Assembly (NCBI RefSeq): GCF_021228295.1
Contig: NZ_JAJQPD010000005.1
Location: 186,001 to 250,000 of the forward strand
Direction: 5' to 3'
Length of the DNA: 64,000 nucleotides
Origin: Agromyces humatus
Lineage (GTDB): Bacteria > Actinomycetota > Actinomycetes > Actinomycetales > Microbacteriaceae
Positions within the stretch are counted from its first letter, which is position 1; each line of letters starts with the position of its first letter. Under the pieces are notes generated by a model. It searched no databases. It had not been told where the DNA came from and saw nothing but the letters and a program-made list of their open reading frames with translations. The translations under genes were made by a program, and so were the position numbers. This document shows positions 14,761 to 23,902 of this stretch, piece by piece.

Positions 14761-16521
14761 GTGCCCTCGGCACGTCGGCGTCCAGCAGACTCGACGCCCG
14801 ATGTCGGTAACACACGCGCCCGCTACCGGCGGATCCTGCGGTTCGCCGCGCGACACATCATCCAGATCTGGTGGTTCGAGCTGGTCCTGCCTCGCTTCGG
14901 CCTGGCGAAGGTCGCGGCGCGCGGGCGCGAAGCGCGGCTGACTCGCATCGCCCAGCGCTTCCACGTGCTCGCGGTCGACCTCGGCGGCCTCATGATCAAG
15001 GTCGGCCAATACCTGTCGTCGCGACTCGACGTGCTGCCGCCCGAGATCACGAAGGAGCTCGCCGGGCTGCAAGACGAAGTGCCGCCCGTGCCGTTCGACG
15101 CGATCCGGCGCCTCGCCGAGGCCGAGCTGGGCGTTCCGCTCGAGCGCGCGTACGCGTGGTTCGACGAGGCACCGCTGGCCGCGGCATCCCTCGGTCAGGC
15201 GCACCGCGCCCGGCTGTCGCCGATCGATGCGGCCGACATGGGATACGACGAAGCCGTCGTCAAGGTGCAGCGACCGGGCATCGAGACGATCGTCGACGTC
15301 GACCTGTCGGCGCTGCGCCGCGTCGCCGGATGGCTCAGCCGCGTAAGACTCGTCTCGGACCACGTCGACGTCCCCTCGCTCGTCGAGGAGTTCGCCGCCA
15401 CGAGCCTCGAAGAGATCGACTACCTGCAAGAGGCGCGCAACGCCGAACGGTTCGCCGCGAGCTTCGCCGGCGACCCGCGCGTCGCCGCGCCCGAAGTCGT
15501 CTGGGAGCGCACGACGCGACGGGTACTGACGCTCGCCGACGTGACGGCGATCAAGATCAACGACACCGAGTCGCTGGTGGCGGCGGGCATCGACCCGAAG
15601 GCGGTCGCGAAGCAGTTCGCGACCGTCATGTTCGACCAGCTCTTTCGCGACGGCTTCTTCCACGCCGACCCGCACCCCGGCAACATCTTCGTCACGCCGG
15701 TCGAGCAGATGACGGATGCCGCGTCGCCGGCTTCGAGCGTGACGGATGCCGCCGCGCCGGCTTGGCGGCTCACCTTCATCGACTTCGGCATGATGGGCGA
15801 AGTGCCCGACGGACTGCGCCGCGGCCTGCAGCAGGTCATCGTCGCGATCGCCGCGCGCGACGGCAAGCGCCTGGTCGACAGCATCCGTGGGGTCGGCATC
15901 CTGCTGCCATCGGCCGATACGGCTGAGCTCGAGCGAGCGATGACCGAGCTGTTCGCGCGCTTCGGAGGCATGGGCCTCGCCGAGGTGCGGCAGATCGACG
16001 AGCGCGAGCTGCGCAGCTTCGCGATCGAGTTCGGCGAGGTGATGCGGGCGCTGCCGTTCCAGCTGCCCGAGAACTTCCTGCTCGTCATCCGGGCGATGTC
16101 GCTGACGTCGGGCATGTGCAGCTCGCTCGACCCCGACTTCAACATGTGGGACGCCGTCGAGCCCTACGCCGCGCAACTCCTGCGCGACGAGCGCGGCAAC
16201 TTCGTGCAGGCGCTCGGGCAGCAGGCGCTGTCGGTCGCGAGCACCGTCGCGCGGCTGCCGCAGCGCCTCGATGCGCTCGCAGACCGCATCGAGGAGGGGC
16301 GCCTGGTCGCGAACTCGCCGCGGCTCGAGCAGCGGATGGAGCGGCTCGAGCGCACGACCCGTCGTATCGTCTCAGCGGTGTTGTTCGTCGGCCTGTTCGT
16401 CGGCGGCATCCTGCTTCGCGTCGACGAGCCGGTGTGGGGCGGCGTGCTGATCGCGGTGTCGGTGCTCCCGCTGCTGCATGCCCTGTTCGCCGGGGTGTTC
16501 GGGCGGCGCGGGCCACGGTGA
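14761..16521 (+). CDS. UbiB/ABC1/ADCK family atypical kinase
   Basis: The GTG start just after the PadR stop gives 586 residues. Hallmarks are KVGQ (80-83), the Ala-rich loop AAASLGQ (140-146), VVKVQRPG with Lys168, DPHPGN (303-308) and DFG (341-343). Two C-terminal membrane helices (about 535-580) anchor it. The family supports quinone/lipid metabolism through an unorthodox ATPase. Between DPHPGN and DFG lies an unusual 22-residue insert made of two similar units (MTDAASPASS, VTDAAAPAW). Pairing with a PadR repressor suggests stress-inducible expression. Confidence 0.88.
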   Translation: MPSARRRPADSTPDVGNTRARYRRILRFAARHIIQIWWFELVLPRFGLAKVAARGREARLTRIAQRFHVLAVDLGGLMIKVGQYLSSRLDVLPPEITKELAGLQDEVPPVPFDAIRRLAEAELGVPLERAYAWFDEAPLAAASLGQAHRARLSPIDAADMGYDEAVVKVQRPGIETIVDVDLSALRRVAGWLSRVRLVSDHVDVPSLVEEFAATSLEEIDYLQEARNAERFAASFAGDPRVAAPEVVWERTTRRVLTLADVTAIKINDTESLVAAGIDPKAVAKQFATVMFDQLFRDGFFHADPHPGNIFVTPVEQMTDAASPASSVTDAAAPAWRLTFIDFGMMGEVPDGLRRGLQQVIVAIAARDGKRLVDSIRGVGILLPSADTAELERAMTELFARFGGMGLAEVRQIDERELRSFAIEFGEVMRALPFQLPENFLLVIRAMSLTSGMCSSLDPDFNMWDAVEPYAAQLLRDERGNFVQALGQQALSVASTVARLPQRLDALADRIEEGRLVANSPRLEQRMERLERTTRRIVSAVLFVGLFVGGILLRVDEPVWGGVLIAVSVLPLLHALFAGVFGRRGPR

Positions 16522-16525
16522 CTGG

Positions 16526-16542
16526 CAGCGCTGATCGCGCTG
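16526..16542. terminator. Small hairpin between convergent genes
   Basis: CAGCGC and GCGCTG flank TGATC just past the UbiB stop and 15 bp before the phospholipase stop. It may terminate both convergent transcripts, but it is short. Confidence 0.4.
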
Positions 16543-16556
16543 TGACAGATGGTCAA

Positions 16557-18554
16557 TCAGATCATCGGCGGGAAAGGTACGGGCGCCACGAAGCGCGCGA
16601 CAGAGGCCGGCACCGCGTGCGGTCCGGAGTAGCTCCAGATCTTGTCCCAATAGTCTCGGATGAACGCTTGGGTCTCTGCCTTCCCCTCGACCAGGTGCCC
16701 GTACTCCTGCAGGCCGTGCGGGGTGCCCGACAGGTAGAGATTGTCGGATCCGACATAGAACAGGGAATCGTCGACGATGTATACCTTGGCGTGATTGGCT
16801 GCGTTCTTCTTTGACCCATCCACCTCCCAGTACGAGATGTCGTCCGCGTAGTGCAGCCGTGCGACGGAAAGCCTGGAATTCAGTTCGCTCAAGATGCCGC
16901 TGTATGAGGCCGGAGTGGGAGGTCGACTCACCACGACAGGCGTACCGCTGATCGTCGATGTCAGCGCGAGATGTGCCCACTGCGAGAAGTCGTCCAGGTG
17001 CGCTGGGATCAGGGCGTGGTCGAGAATATCAAGCGCAACCGCGACGTAGATCGTTGCGATGGCATCGAGCACCTGTTGGAGGTTTCCTTCGTAGCCGCCT
17101 TCGCTTAGCGGCACGTCGTTGCTCACGACGATCTGGACCTTGACTCCCGCGCGAAGCGCCAGAACCAGAGCCAGAATGGTGGCGAAGTCGAAGCCGCCGT
17201 CGAGCGAGGTCGCGCTGAAATAGAGCGTCTGCTGCGAGATCCGGATGATCTGGGTCGCACTCCGGAATGCCATCACCCGAGCACTGACGCTCGCGTTCGT
17301 TGCAATGGTCAGATCGCCCGCGACGCCGTGACCCAGACGACCCAGCGAAAGCATTCGAGTCGAACCCGTCTGATTGGGAGGCGGAAGGGTCGGCGTCGCG
17401 AAGTCCGCCGGATGGGCGCGTGACCACGACCCGGCCTTCAACACGCCCCCGTCGGAGGCCGCCTTCCAAACCTCACCGCAGAACCCGTGTGCGCACCTGA
17501 CCGCAGAACCGGTGATCAGACCCGACACGTCGTGCACCGGGTTCAACCCCAGGTAGTTCGTCGCCCACAGGTTGTGGCCACCTACGAGAGCCTGTCGACC
17601 GTCCGCTGCCACGATCTTCGAGTGGTTCCAGGAGGTCAGCAAGGTGGACTGCGTGAATGAGGCCACGACCGGGAATGCCACTTGGCCGAGTGTGAGGCCC
17701 GCCTGCTTCAGGAGAAGTTCGAACCAATTGAACAGCAACATCGGGGGATGCAATCCCCGCGGGGAAGGCGCCGCTTCACCGACGAGGATTCGGACGAGCG
17801 GGTTCCTCCCTGCATGGACTAGGGCCGCGAAACCATCCGCGAGTGCACTCAAGAAGCCGCCGTCCGGCATGCCAGGGACCTTCAGGTCCAGTGCCCCGTT
17901 CCAGAGAAGCGTGATGTCGAGAATCGTAGTGGCGCTCGCCACGGTATCCCGCAGGTCGGAGAGGAATTTGAGCGACCCCGCAGTCGGCTCCACGACGGTG
18001 GGTCCCTCGCCCCAGACGTGTGGGGTGTCGCGGAGAGCGAATGTGTTGTCGGTCGTCAACTCGTACGTGATCCCCCGGAACGAGCCGCCTTCACTCCCGA
18101 TGACGCCCGCGATGAGATCCAACGTCGAATTCTCCGGGGGGTAGGCGTAGAACGCGACGACTCCTTCGGTCCACCCATAGTCGTTGCGCACTTGCGTGTC
18201 GTAGAAGTAGCGGTCCACGCCCGACTTCGCGCGGTGACTGTAGATCGGCACCGTGCCGTTCACCTGCGCTGGAAACGCGTAGAACACCACGGTGCCGTCG
18301 TGCCACCCGTGTATGTTCGGAATCTTGGTGTCCAGGAAGTATCGATCCGGCCCGGACTTCGCGCGGTGCTGGTAGATGGGGACCGCCCCGTCTACCGGCG
18401 CCCCATGCGCGCGGAACGCGCGGACGCCGTCGCTCCAGCCGTGCGCGTTCGGGAGTTGCCGGTCGTAGAAGTATCGGTCAGGGGCGCCCGCCTCATGGCG
18501 ATACACCGCGACAACCCCGTCCGACTTCGTTTCGACACTCGACAGCATCGGCAT
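16557..18554 (-). CDS. Phospholipase D-like protein with three N-terminal repeats
   Basis: The ATG after GGGAGGG gives 665 residues with no signal peptide. Residues about 15-52, 57-96 and 102-139 are three copies of a roughly 40-residue unit with DRYFYD and NxHGWxDG cores, like sugar-binding or beta-propeller-type repeats. Two PLD HKD motifs follow: HSKIVAAD (H311, K313, D318) and HAKVYIVD (H588, K590, D595). Both are complete, so phosphodiesterase or transphosphatidylase activity is plausible. GC is somewhat lower than in neighbours, suggesting transfer. The repeats may bind the target surface. Confidence 0.82.
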   Translation of the reverse strand: MPMLSSVETKSDGVVAVYRHEAGAPDRYFYDRQLPNAHGWSDGVRAFRAHGAPVDGAVPIYQHRAKSGPDRYFLDTKIPNIHGWHDGTVVFYAFPAQVNGTVPIYSHRAKSGVDRYFYDTQVRNDYGWTEGVVAFYAYPPENSTLDLIAGVIGSEGGSFRGITYELTTDNTFALRDTPHVWGEGPTVVEPTAGSLKFLSDLRDTVASATTILDITLLWNGALDLKVPGMPDGGFLSALADGFAALVHAGRNPLVRILVGEAAPSPRGLHPPMLLFNWFELLLKQAGLTLGQVAFPVVASFTQSTLLTSWNHSKIVAADGRQALVGGHNLWATNYLGLNPVHDVSGLITGSAVRCAHGFCGEVWKAASDGGVLKAGSWSRAHPADFATPTLPPPNQTGSTRMLSLGRLGHGVAGDLTIATNASVSARVMAFRSATQIIRISQQTLYFSATSLDGGFDFATILALVLALRAGVKVQIVVSNDVPLSEGGYEGNLQQVLDAIATIYVAVALDILDHALIPAHLDDFSQWAHLALTSTISGTPVVVSRPPTPASYSGILSELNSRLSVARLHYADDISYWEVDGSKKNAANHAKVYIVDDSLFYVGSDNLYLSGTPHGLQEYGHLVEGKAETQAFIRDYWDKIWSYSGPHAVPASVARFVAPVPFPPMI

Positions 18555-18677
18555 CGTGACCCTCCCCCACGGTCTGGGCGCGCATCGCGAACACTCGCGC
18601 ACGGCTACCCGGCGATCCCCTGCGCCGACGGTACTGCCTGACGCGATTCGCCGCCACGCCCGTTCGGGGGGAAAAGC

Positions 18678-18693
18678 GGGGGGGGGGGGGGGG
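18678..18693. repeat. Poly-G tract of 16
   Basis: Sixteen G in a row on the plus strand, about 124 bp upstream of the phospholipase start (poly-C on the coding strand). It is outside the coding region as I call it. It may vary in length, or be an assembly error. Confidence 0.8.
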
Positions 18694-18825
18694 AACGCGG
18701 TGCGGCTCAGTCGGCGATCCAATGCCGCGACTCAGCGCCGCCGCGCGGCATGAGGCGGATGACGGGGAGGACGCGGCGACCAGTATCGCTGCCCGCCCGA
18801 ACTGGAGCCCCGCCCGAGGCATCCG

Positions 18826-19301
18826 CTACCGCGCCAACTCCGTCGCCTCGTCGAGCCGACCGAGCTTGTTCGGATTGGCGATCGAGAAGATCCGCGTGAT
18901 CCGTCCGCCTTCGATCTCGAAGTAGACCGCACCGGCCAGCTCGCCGTCGACCTCGCCGCGGATCGCCGGATGGCCGTTCACCCACGTCGGCCACGCCTCG
19001 AATGCCACGCCGGCCTTCGCGAGTCCGCCAAGCAGGTAGCGGGGCATCTTGTCGGCGCCGTGGATCGGGCGCCGCGCGGCACCGCGCACGAGTCCGCCGC
19101 CGTCGGCGACGGAGACCACATCGGGTGCGAGCACATCCATCAGCCCCTGCAGGTCGCCCGAGTTGACCGCCGTGATGAACCTCGCGACGACCGCCTCCTG
19201 TTCGGCGCGGGCGACCGTGACACGCGGTCGCTGGGGGCGATGTGCTCCTTCGCGCGGTGGGCGATCTGCCGCACGGGTCACCTGCGACTTGTCGATCGAG
19301 T
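18826..19301 (-). pseudogene. C-terminal half of an ECF41 sigma factor (relic)
   Basis: The sequence is almost the same as 30843-31320 and encodes the SnoaL-like domain (FITAVNSGDLQGLMDVLAPD through NPNKLGRLDEA). It breaks off at the end of region 4 (CDLSI against DKSQAAVRQ). Frameshifting indels near 19225 and 19285 further disrupt it. It contains no promoter-binding regions 2 and 4, so it cannot work as a sigma factor. Confidence 0.88.
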
Positions 19302-19444
19302 ACGCGACACCGAGAAAGCAGTCGCGCGGCATCCTGCACACCGTCTCTTGTGCCCGGGTGGCGGACGCTGCCAGCATGGCCGCAACCCTACGATTTGGCG
19401 ACGGAGAACCCGATGCCGACACGCTCGACCGCGCGCCGGCTGCC

Positions 19445-19800
19445 TCAGGTGAGCGGGAGCCCGATCGCCTCCGCGAGCGCGTCGCCGAGGTACACCGCCG
19501 GATCCGAACACGGGCCGGTGGTGCGCCCGCCGTTCGTGATCGGCGAACCGTCCGGGCACTCCCCCGACTTGATGTCGCTGTCGACCATGACGATGAGGGT
19601 GGTGCCGGTCTCGGGATGGTGCTGCACGACGGTGTTGTAGCCGGGGAGCTCTCCGGTGTGGCCGTACCAGCCGTTCGCGAGGCCGAAGCCGTAGGCGCGG
19701 GCCGGACTCTGTGCTCCATCGGAACCGTCCGGAAGGTACACCGGCACGTCGAAGTCGAACGGGTCGATGCGTTGTTGCTGCCCCTCCGGCGAGAGCAGTC
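19445..19800 (-). pseudogene. C-terminal fragment of a serine hydrolase (beta-lactamase/D,D-peptidase family)
   Basis: The minus-strand frame reads ARAYGFGLANGWYGHTGELP then VVQHHPETGTTLIVMVDSD and a Cys-containing tail. This is the usual last third of class-C-like serine hydrolases, with HTG as the third catalytic motif. The SxxK and YxN parts are missing. It is not a copy of the two lipoproteins at 20-22.5 kb, which have a different tail. The stretches 19302-19444 and 19801-20046 show nothing recognisable. Confidence 0.7.
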
Positions 19801-20046
19801 CCTCGCCTGCCCGAGATCGAGACGAGGCAGGCCGCGCACCAAAGCTCGTTCGACCCCTGAAGTGGGGCAGATCCGGTTCGGCATCGGCGCGCGCAGGGGG
19901 CGTAGTGTCACGGGTGGGAGCACCTGCTCCGGCCCCGCGATCCGGATCCCTAGCCTCAGCGAGGGGCGACGGCATGGTCACGATGTCTCGTGTCCATGCC
20001 GAGCGCGATCTGAGCTGCGTCCCGCGCGACGCCGAGGGGCCTGGTC

Positions 20047-21276
20047 ATGCGGAATCCGAAATGGGTGGTCGTCGCGGTCGCGGCGGTCACCGTCTTTCTG
20101 TTGAGCGGATGCGTCGCCACAGCGTCGGACGTCGCGGAGACCGACGGCGAGACGTCCGTCCCCACAGATTCCGGCTCGCTGGATCCTGAACTCGTCGAGC
20201 AGCTCGAAGCAGCGCTCGATGCGGGGTTCGCGACATCCGGACTGCCTGGAGTCATCGTCGGTGTGTGGATCCCCGGCGAGGGCGAGTGGGTCTCGGCGCG
20301 GGGCGAGTCCGAGGTCGGCACCGGCGAGCCGATCGGCCGCGACAACCAGCAGAAGATCGGCAGCATCACCAAGACGATCGTCTCGACGGTCATGCTGCAG
20401 GTGATCGGCGAGTCCGACTTCGACATCAGTCTCGACGACACGCTCGACCGGTGGTATCCCGAGTTCCCCGAGGCATCGAACATCACGGTACGGATGCTGC
20501 TGAACCACTCGAGCGGCACCGGCGAGGCCGGCCGGGCCCAGGTCGACCGCATCTGCAGCGCCCCGTACGCCGTCCCGACGTCCGATGAGCTCATCGCGGT
20601 CAGCGCGGCGACCCCCCGCGCCGACTTCGCTCCGGGTGAAGGATTCGAGTACGCCAACACGAACTACTTCCTCCTCGGCGGCATCCTCGAGCAGGTCACC
20701 GGCACCGACCTCGCGACGCTCGTCCACGACCGCATCACCGAGCCCTTCGACATGGACCGCAGCCGGTTCGCGCCCGACGGCAAGGTCACTGCCCCGCTGA
20801 CTCACGGCTACTCCGACTTCTGCCCTGAGCTCGGCGAACCGGCCGAAACCATCGACTGGTCGAACGGCGAAAGCTGGGCGGGTGGCGCCATGGTGTCGAC
20901 GCTCGACGACCTCCATGCGTGGGGCGAGGCCCTCGGCGAGGGCGCGGGCGTGACCCCCGAGCTGCAGGCCGAGCGGTACGTGGACATCGCGGCGCTCCCA
21001 GGACAGACCGGAGCCGGGTACGGCCTCGGTACGGGTGTCGAGTACGACGTCGCGACCGGCTGCGTCACCAGCGTCTCGCACGCCGGCGCCGAGCCCGGGT
21101 ACGGCTCGAACCTCGCGTACTACCCGCTGACCGGGGCGGTCCTCGCGATGCTGGGCAACGGCGACGGCGGAACGGGCGACGCGGTGGCGGAGGTCGGCAA
21201 AGCGCTGGCGCCGGTGCTGAATCCCACGCTCAAGGGGTCGCCGCCGACCGAGCCGTGCGCCGCGCCGTGGGGGTGA
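20047..21276 (+). CDS. Beta-lactamase-like serine hydrolase lipoprotein, copy 1
   Basis: The 409-residue protein has a lipoprotein signal with lipobox LLSGC (Cys22). The mature domain has SITK (Ser106, Lys109), YAN (202-204) and HAG (345-347), the three motifs of class C beta-lactamase/D,D-carboxypeptidase folds. It is probably a surface-anchored peptidase or esterase acting near peptidoglycan. The next gene is a tandem paralogue starting nine bases downstream of its stop; both open with MRNPKW and share the sequence around the start. Confidence 0.87.
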   Translation: MRNPKWVVVAVAAVTVFLLSGCVATASDVAETDGETSVPTDSGSLDPELVEQLEAALDAGFATSGLPGVIVGVWIPGEGEWVSARGESEVGTGEPIGRDNQQKIGSITKTIVSTVMLQVIGESDFDISLDDTLDRWYPEFPEASNITVRMLLNHSSGTGEAGRAQVDRICSAPYAVPTSDELIAVSAATPRADFAPGEGFEYANTNYFLLGGILEQVTGTDLATLVHDRITEPFDMDRSRFAPDGKVTAPLTHGYSDFCPELGEPAETIDWSNGESWAGGAMVSTLDDLHAWGEALGEGAGVTPELQAERYVDIAALPGQTGAGYGLGTGVEYDVATGCVTSVSHAGAEPGYGSNLAYYPLTGAVLAMLGNGDGGTGDAVAEVGKALAPVLNPTLKGSPPTEPCAAPWG

Positions 21277-21284
21277 CGGGCGTC

Positions 21285-22490
21285 ATGCGGAATCCGAAAT
21301 GGGCGGTCGTCGCGGCCGCGGCGGTCACCGTCTTCGCGCTGAGCGGATGCGTCGCCAGCGCGTCGGACGTCGCCTCGACCCCGCCGACACCCTCCACCAC
21401 CGCCCTCGATCCCGAATTGCCTGCACAACTGGATGCCGCGCTCGACGAGGGCTTCGCGGCGTCGGGAATGCCCGGCGTCGTCGTTGGGCTGTGGATTCCC
21501 GGCCAAGACGAGTGGGTCGCCACCCGAGGCGTCTCGGATCTCGCCTCGAACCTGCCGATCGACCGTGCCAACCAGTCCAAGATCGGCAGCGTCACCAAGA
21601 CCCTCGTCGGCACGGTCGCGCTGCAGGTCATCGGCGACGGAGCGGCCGGGCTCACCCTCGACGACACGATCGATGAGTGGTATCCCGACTTCCCTCTGGC
21701 GAACGAGATCACCGTGCGCATGCTCATGAACATGTCGAGCGGCATCGGCAGCCCGGGCCAGACGCAGCTCGACCGGATCTGCGCCGATCCGTACTCGACG
21801 ATCACGCCCGATGAGATGATCGCCATCGGCGCAGCGACGCCGCGTGCGGACTTCGCACCTGGCCAGGGAGACAACTACTCGGGATACAACACCTTCCTGC
21901 TCGGACGCATTCTCGAACACACGACCGGCACCGACCTCAGCACGCTGATCGATGAGCACCTGCTCGAGCCGCTCGAGATGACTCGCAGCCGCTTCGCTCC
22001 CGATGGCGTGCTGGCCGAGCCCCTGAACCACGGCTACTCGGAGTTCTGCCCGGGGCTCCCGCAACCCACCGACACCACCGACTGGGCCAACCATGAAGCG
22101 TGGGCGGCCGGCGCCATGCTCTCGACGATCGACGACCTGCACACGTGGGGGCTCGCCCTCGGTGAAGGCTACGGGCTCACCCCCGAGATGCGAGCTGCCC
22201 GCATCGACGACCTCGCCCCCGGTACCACCGACGCGGGATACGGGTACGGGCTCGGGGTGAGCGTCCACATCGACCCGGACTCGGGATGCCTCCTCGACCT
22301 CAACCACAGCGGCGCCGAGCCGGGATACGGTGCGCACGTGCACTATTTCGAGGGCTCCGGCGCCGTGTTCGCCCTCATCGGCAACGGAGATGGCGGCACC
22401 GGCGAGGAGTTCTTCAAGATCGTCAAGGCGCTCCTCCCGGTGCTGCCGACGTCGGTGGCCGCCACGTCGAGCACTGCCTGTCTCGACTAG
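21285..22490 (+). CDS. Beta-lactamase-like serine hydrolase lipoprotein, copy 2
   Basis: The start at MRNPKWAVV gives 401 residues with lipobox ALSGC (Cys22). SVTK (Ser102, Lys105) is kept and HSG replaces HAG. The second motif reads YSG (198-200) where copy 1 has YAN, so the general-base Tyr is present but the Asn is gone. This suggests changed specificity after duplication. It is co-transcribed with copy 1 (8-bp gap). Confidence 0.86.
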   Translation: MRNPKWAVVAAAAVTVFALSGCVASASDVASTPPTPSTTALDPELPAQLDAALDEGFAASGMPGVVVGLWIPGQDEWVATRGVSDLASNLPIDRANQSKIGSVTKTLVGTVALQVIGDGAAGLTLDDTIDEWYPDFPLANEITVRMLMNMSSGIGSPGQTQLDRICADPYSTITPDEMIAIGAATPRADFAPGQGDNYSGYNTFLLGRILEHTTGTDLSTLIDEHLLEPLEMTRSRFAPDGVLAEPLNHGYSEFCPGLPQPTDTTDWANHEAWAAGAMLSTIDDLHTWGLALGEGYGLTPEMRAARIDDLAPGTTDAGYGYGLGVSVHIDPDSGCLLDLNHSGAEPGYGAHVHYFEGSGAVFALIGNGDGGTGEEFFKIVKALLPVLPTSVAATSSTACLD

Positions 22491-22589
22491 CGGACGCCAG
22501 GGAGCCAGTCGCTGCACGCGCAGAAGGCGCGGGCGTGGTCAGCGGGCGCCTACGGTACAGCCCGATTGTGCACGCTGCAGCTTGCGGTT

Positions 22590-22973
22590 CTACGCGAGCG
22601 GATGCATCCGTTCTCGAACCCAATGGGCGACGCCGTCCAGATCAACGTCGCCCGATGCGCCCGCGCGAAGGAACCGATCCCCCGTATCGACATCGCCGAC
22701 CACCAGATCGACGCCATTGAGCTCGAGGAAGGCGGTCGCCACGAACCACCCCAGGCGCTTGTTGCCGTCGGCGAGCGCGTGATTGCGCATCACCGCCAGA
22801 AGGAGAACGGCCGCCTTCTCGTCGAGCGTCGGATGCACGTCTTCTCCGAAGACCGGCATCGGTGCGGCGAGCGCCGAGAGCAGCAGATTGCGACCGCGTG
22901 CACCGTCTTTGTAATGGAAGCCCTCCTCGTCGAGGAGGGCTTCCACATCTTCGGGATCGAGATATTCGGTCAC
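22590..22973 (-). CDS. Doc/Fic family toxin, copy 1
   Basis: The 127-residue protein with a GTG start carries HALADGNKRLGW (His65, GNKR 70-73), the Fic/Doc active-site loop. Doc-type proteins phosphorylate or AMPylate targets such as EF-Tu and stop translation. The antitoxin gene lies just upstream. In copy 2 (29726-30109) the toxin start overlaps the antitoxin stop; here that coupling is lost because of a frameshift in the antitoxin end. Confidence 0.85.
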   Translation of the reverse strand: MTEYLDPEDVEALLDEEGFHYKDGARGRNLLLSALAAPMPVFGEDVHPTLDEKAAVLLLAVMRNHALADGNKRLGWFVATAFLELNGVDLVVGDVDTGDRFLRAGASGDVDLDGVAHWVRERMHPLA

Positions 22974-22994
22974 TGAGCGAGGCGGTCGAGCAGG

Positions 22995-23171
22995 TCAGCC
23001 GCGGGCACGAACACGCTCGAATGCAGCGCGAGTGCGCGCGGACTTGTCGGCGCGAGCGGCGAGGTCGTCGAGAGCGATCTCGACGACTTCGGTCTTCGAG
23101 CGCCCGAACTTCGCAGCGAGGGCCGCGAGCAGTCGGTCGTGCTCCTCGTCGAGACGCAGGGTCATCGCCAT
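22995..23171 (-). CDS. Ribbon-helix-helix antitoxin, copy 1 (shortened)
   Basis: The ATG behind GGAAGG gives 58 residues: MAMTLRLDEEHDRLLAALA then KFGRSKTEVVEIALDDLA, an RHH DNA-binding fold. It is nearly identical to copy 2, but two bases are missing after ERVRARG, creating an early TGA. The last nine or ten residues (ADLLDRLAQ in copy 2) are read only in another frame. This tail would normally extend toward the toxin, so neutralisation and coupling may be impaired. Confidence 0.83.
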   Translation of the reverse strand: MAMTLRLDEEHDRLLAALAAKFGRSKTEVVEIALDDLAARADKSARTRAAFERVRARG

Positions 23172-23207
23172 CGTGGTTCCTTCCGTCGACGCCCATTCTA
23201 TCGCGGC

Positions 23208-23224
23208 GGTATCAGCGTGATACC
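23208..23224 (-). promoter_or_regulatory. Toxin-antitoxin operator, copy 1
   Basis: GGTATCA-GCG-TGATACC is a perfect inverted repeat. TAGAAT lies about ten bases downstream on the minus strand as a -10 box. Copy 2 at 30347-30363 keeps GGTATC-N5-GATACC with the same spacing, so it is very likely the RHH binding site. Confidence 0.8.
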
Positions 23225-23270
23225 AGCCCACCGGAGCGGCCGAGCCGGCGCCGACTCGTAGGCTGGGAGC

Positions 23271-23860
23271 GTGCCCCGACTGCAATCAGAGCCCGATCGA
23301 TCCAAGTGGGTGCCCGTCACGGACTCCCTCGGGTTCCGAGGTCGCCTCCACCGCAAGGCGGCGATCTGGATGCTGCTGTCGCAGGCGAAGGGCGCCGGTG
23401 CAGTACCGTCGGGTGCGGGCGGCGGCGTCACCGTCTGGGCGATGAGTCAGGCCGTTCCGTTCCTGATGCGCAAGGCGGCCGGTCGGGTCCTCGTGTGGGT
23501 GTGGAAGGCCGACCCCGAGTTGGTCGTGGCGATGGCGCAGGTGCAGGCCGCGACACCGCAGTTGCGGGTCGCCCGGGCCTCGATGCCGATCGAGTACGAC
23601 GACACCGAGGAGTTCCGTGGCACCTACCTCGGCGTCGGTGAGAAGCTCGCCATGCCGCTTCCGCCCGGCGGTCACCCGCCGTTCGCCACCTACACGTGGG
23701 ATATCGGCTCGCACTTCGTGAGCGTGACGGCGTGTGCAGCGACCGTGAACGGTTCGGCACCGTCATCGGAGCTGTCGATGACCTCGCGCGCGGCATCCGC
23801 GTCATCGACGATCTCACTGTCGGCGAGTCGGCGACGGTGCTCCGGATCGACCCCGCCTGA
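23271..23860 (+). pseudogene. Frameshifted copy of the hypothetical gene at 38488
   Basis: GTG behind TAGGCT-N6 opens a frame nearly identical to 38488-39078 up to HFVSVTA. One G is missing near 23731, so the frame leaves the family sequence. The lost tail (down to RIDPA and TGA at 23858-23860) is still readable in the next frame. The long open frame that continues to 23969 is therefore an artefact of the frameshift. Confidence 0.85.
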
Positions 23861-23902
23861 TCACCCGATTGCGGTCGGTCTCGCGGGGCTCCTTTGCGGA
23901 GG

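Noticed and set aside
19049..20104. 351-codon plus-strand frame across the sigma and hydrolase relics
   Set aside because: Antisense of two recognisable relics; no domain of its own.
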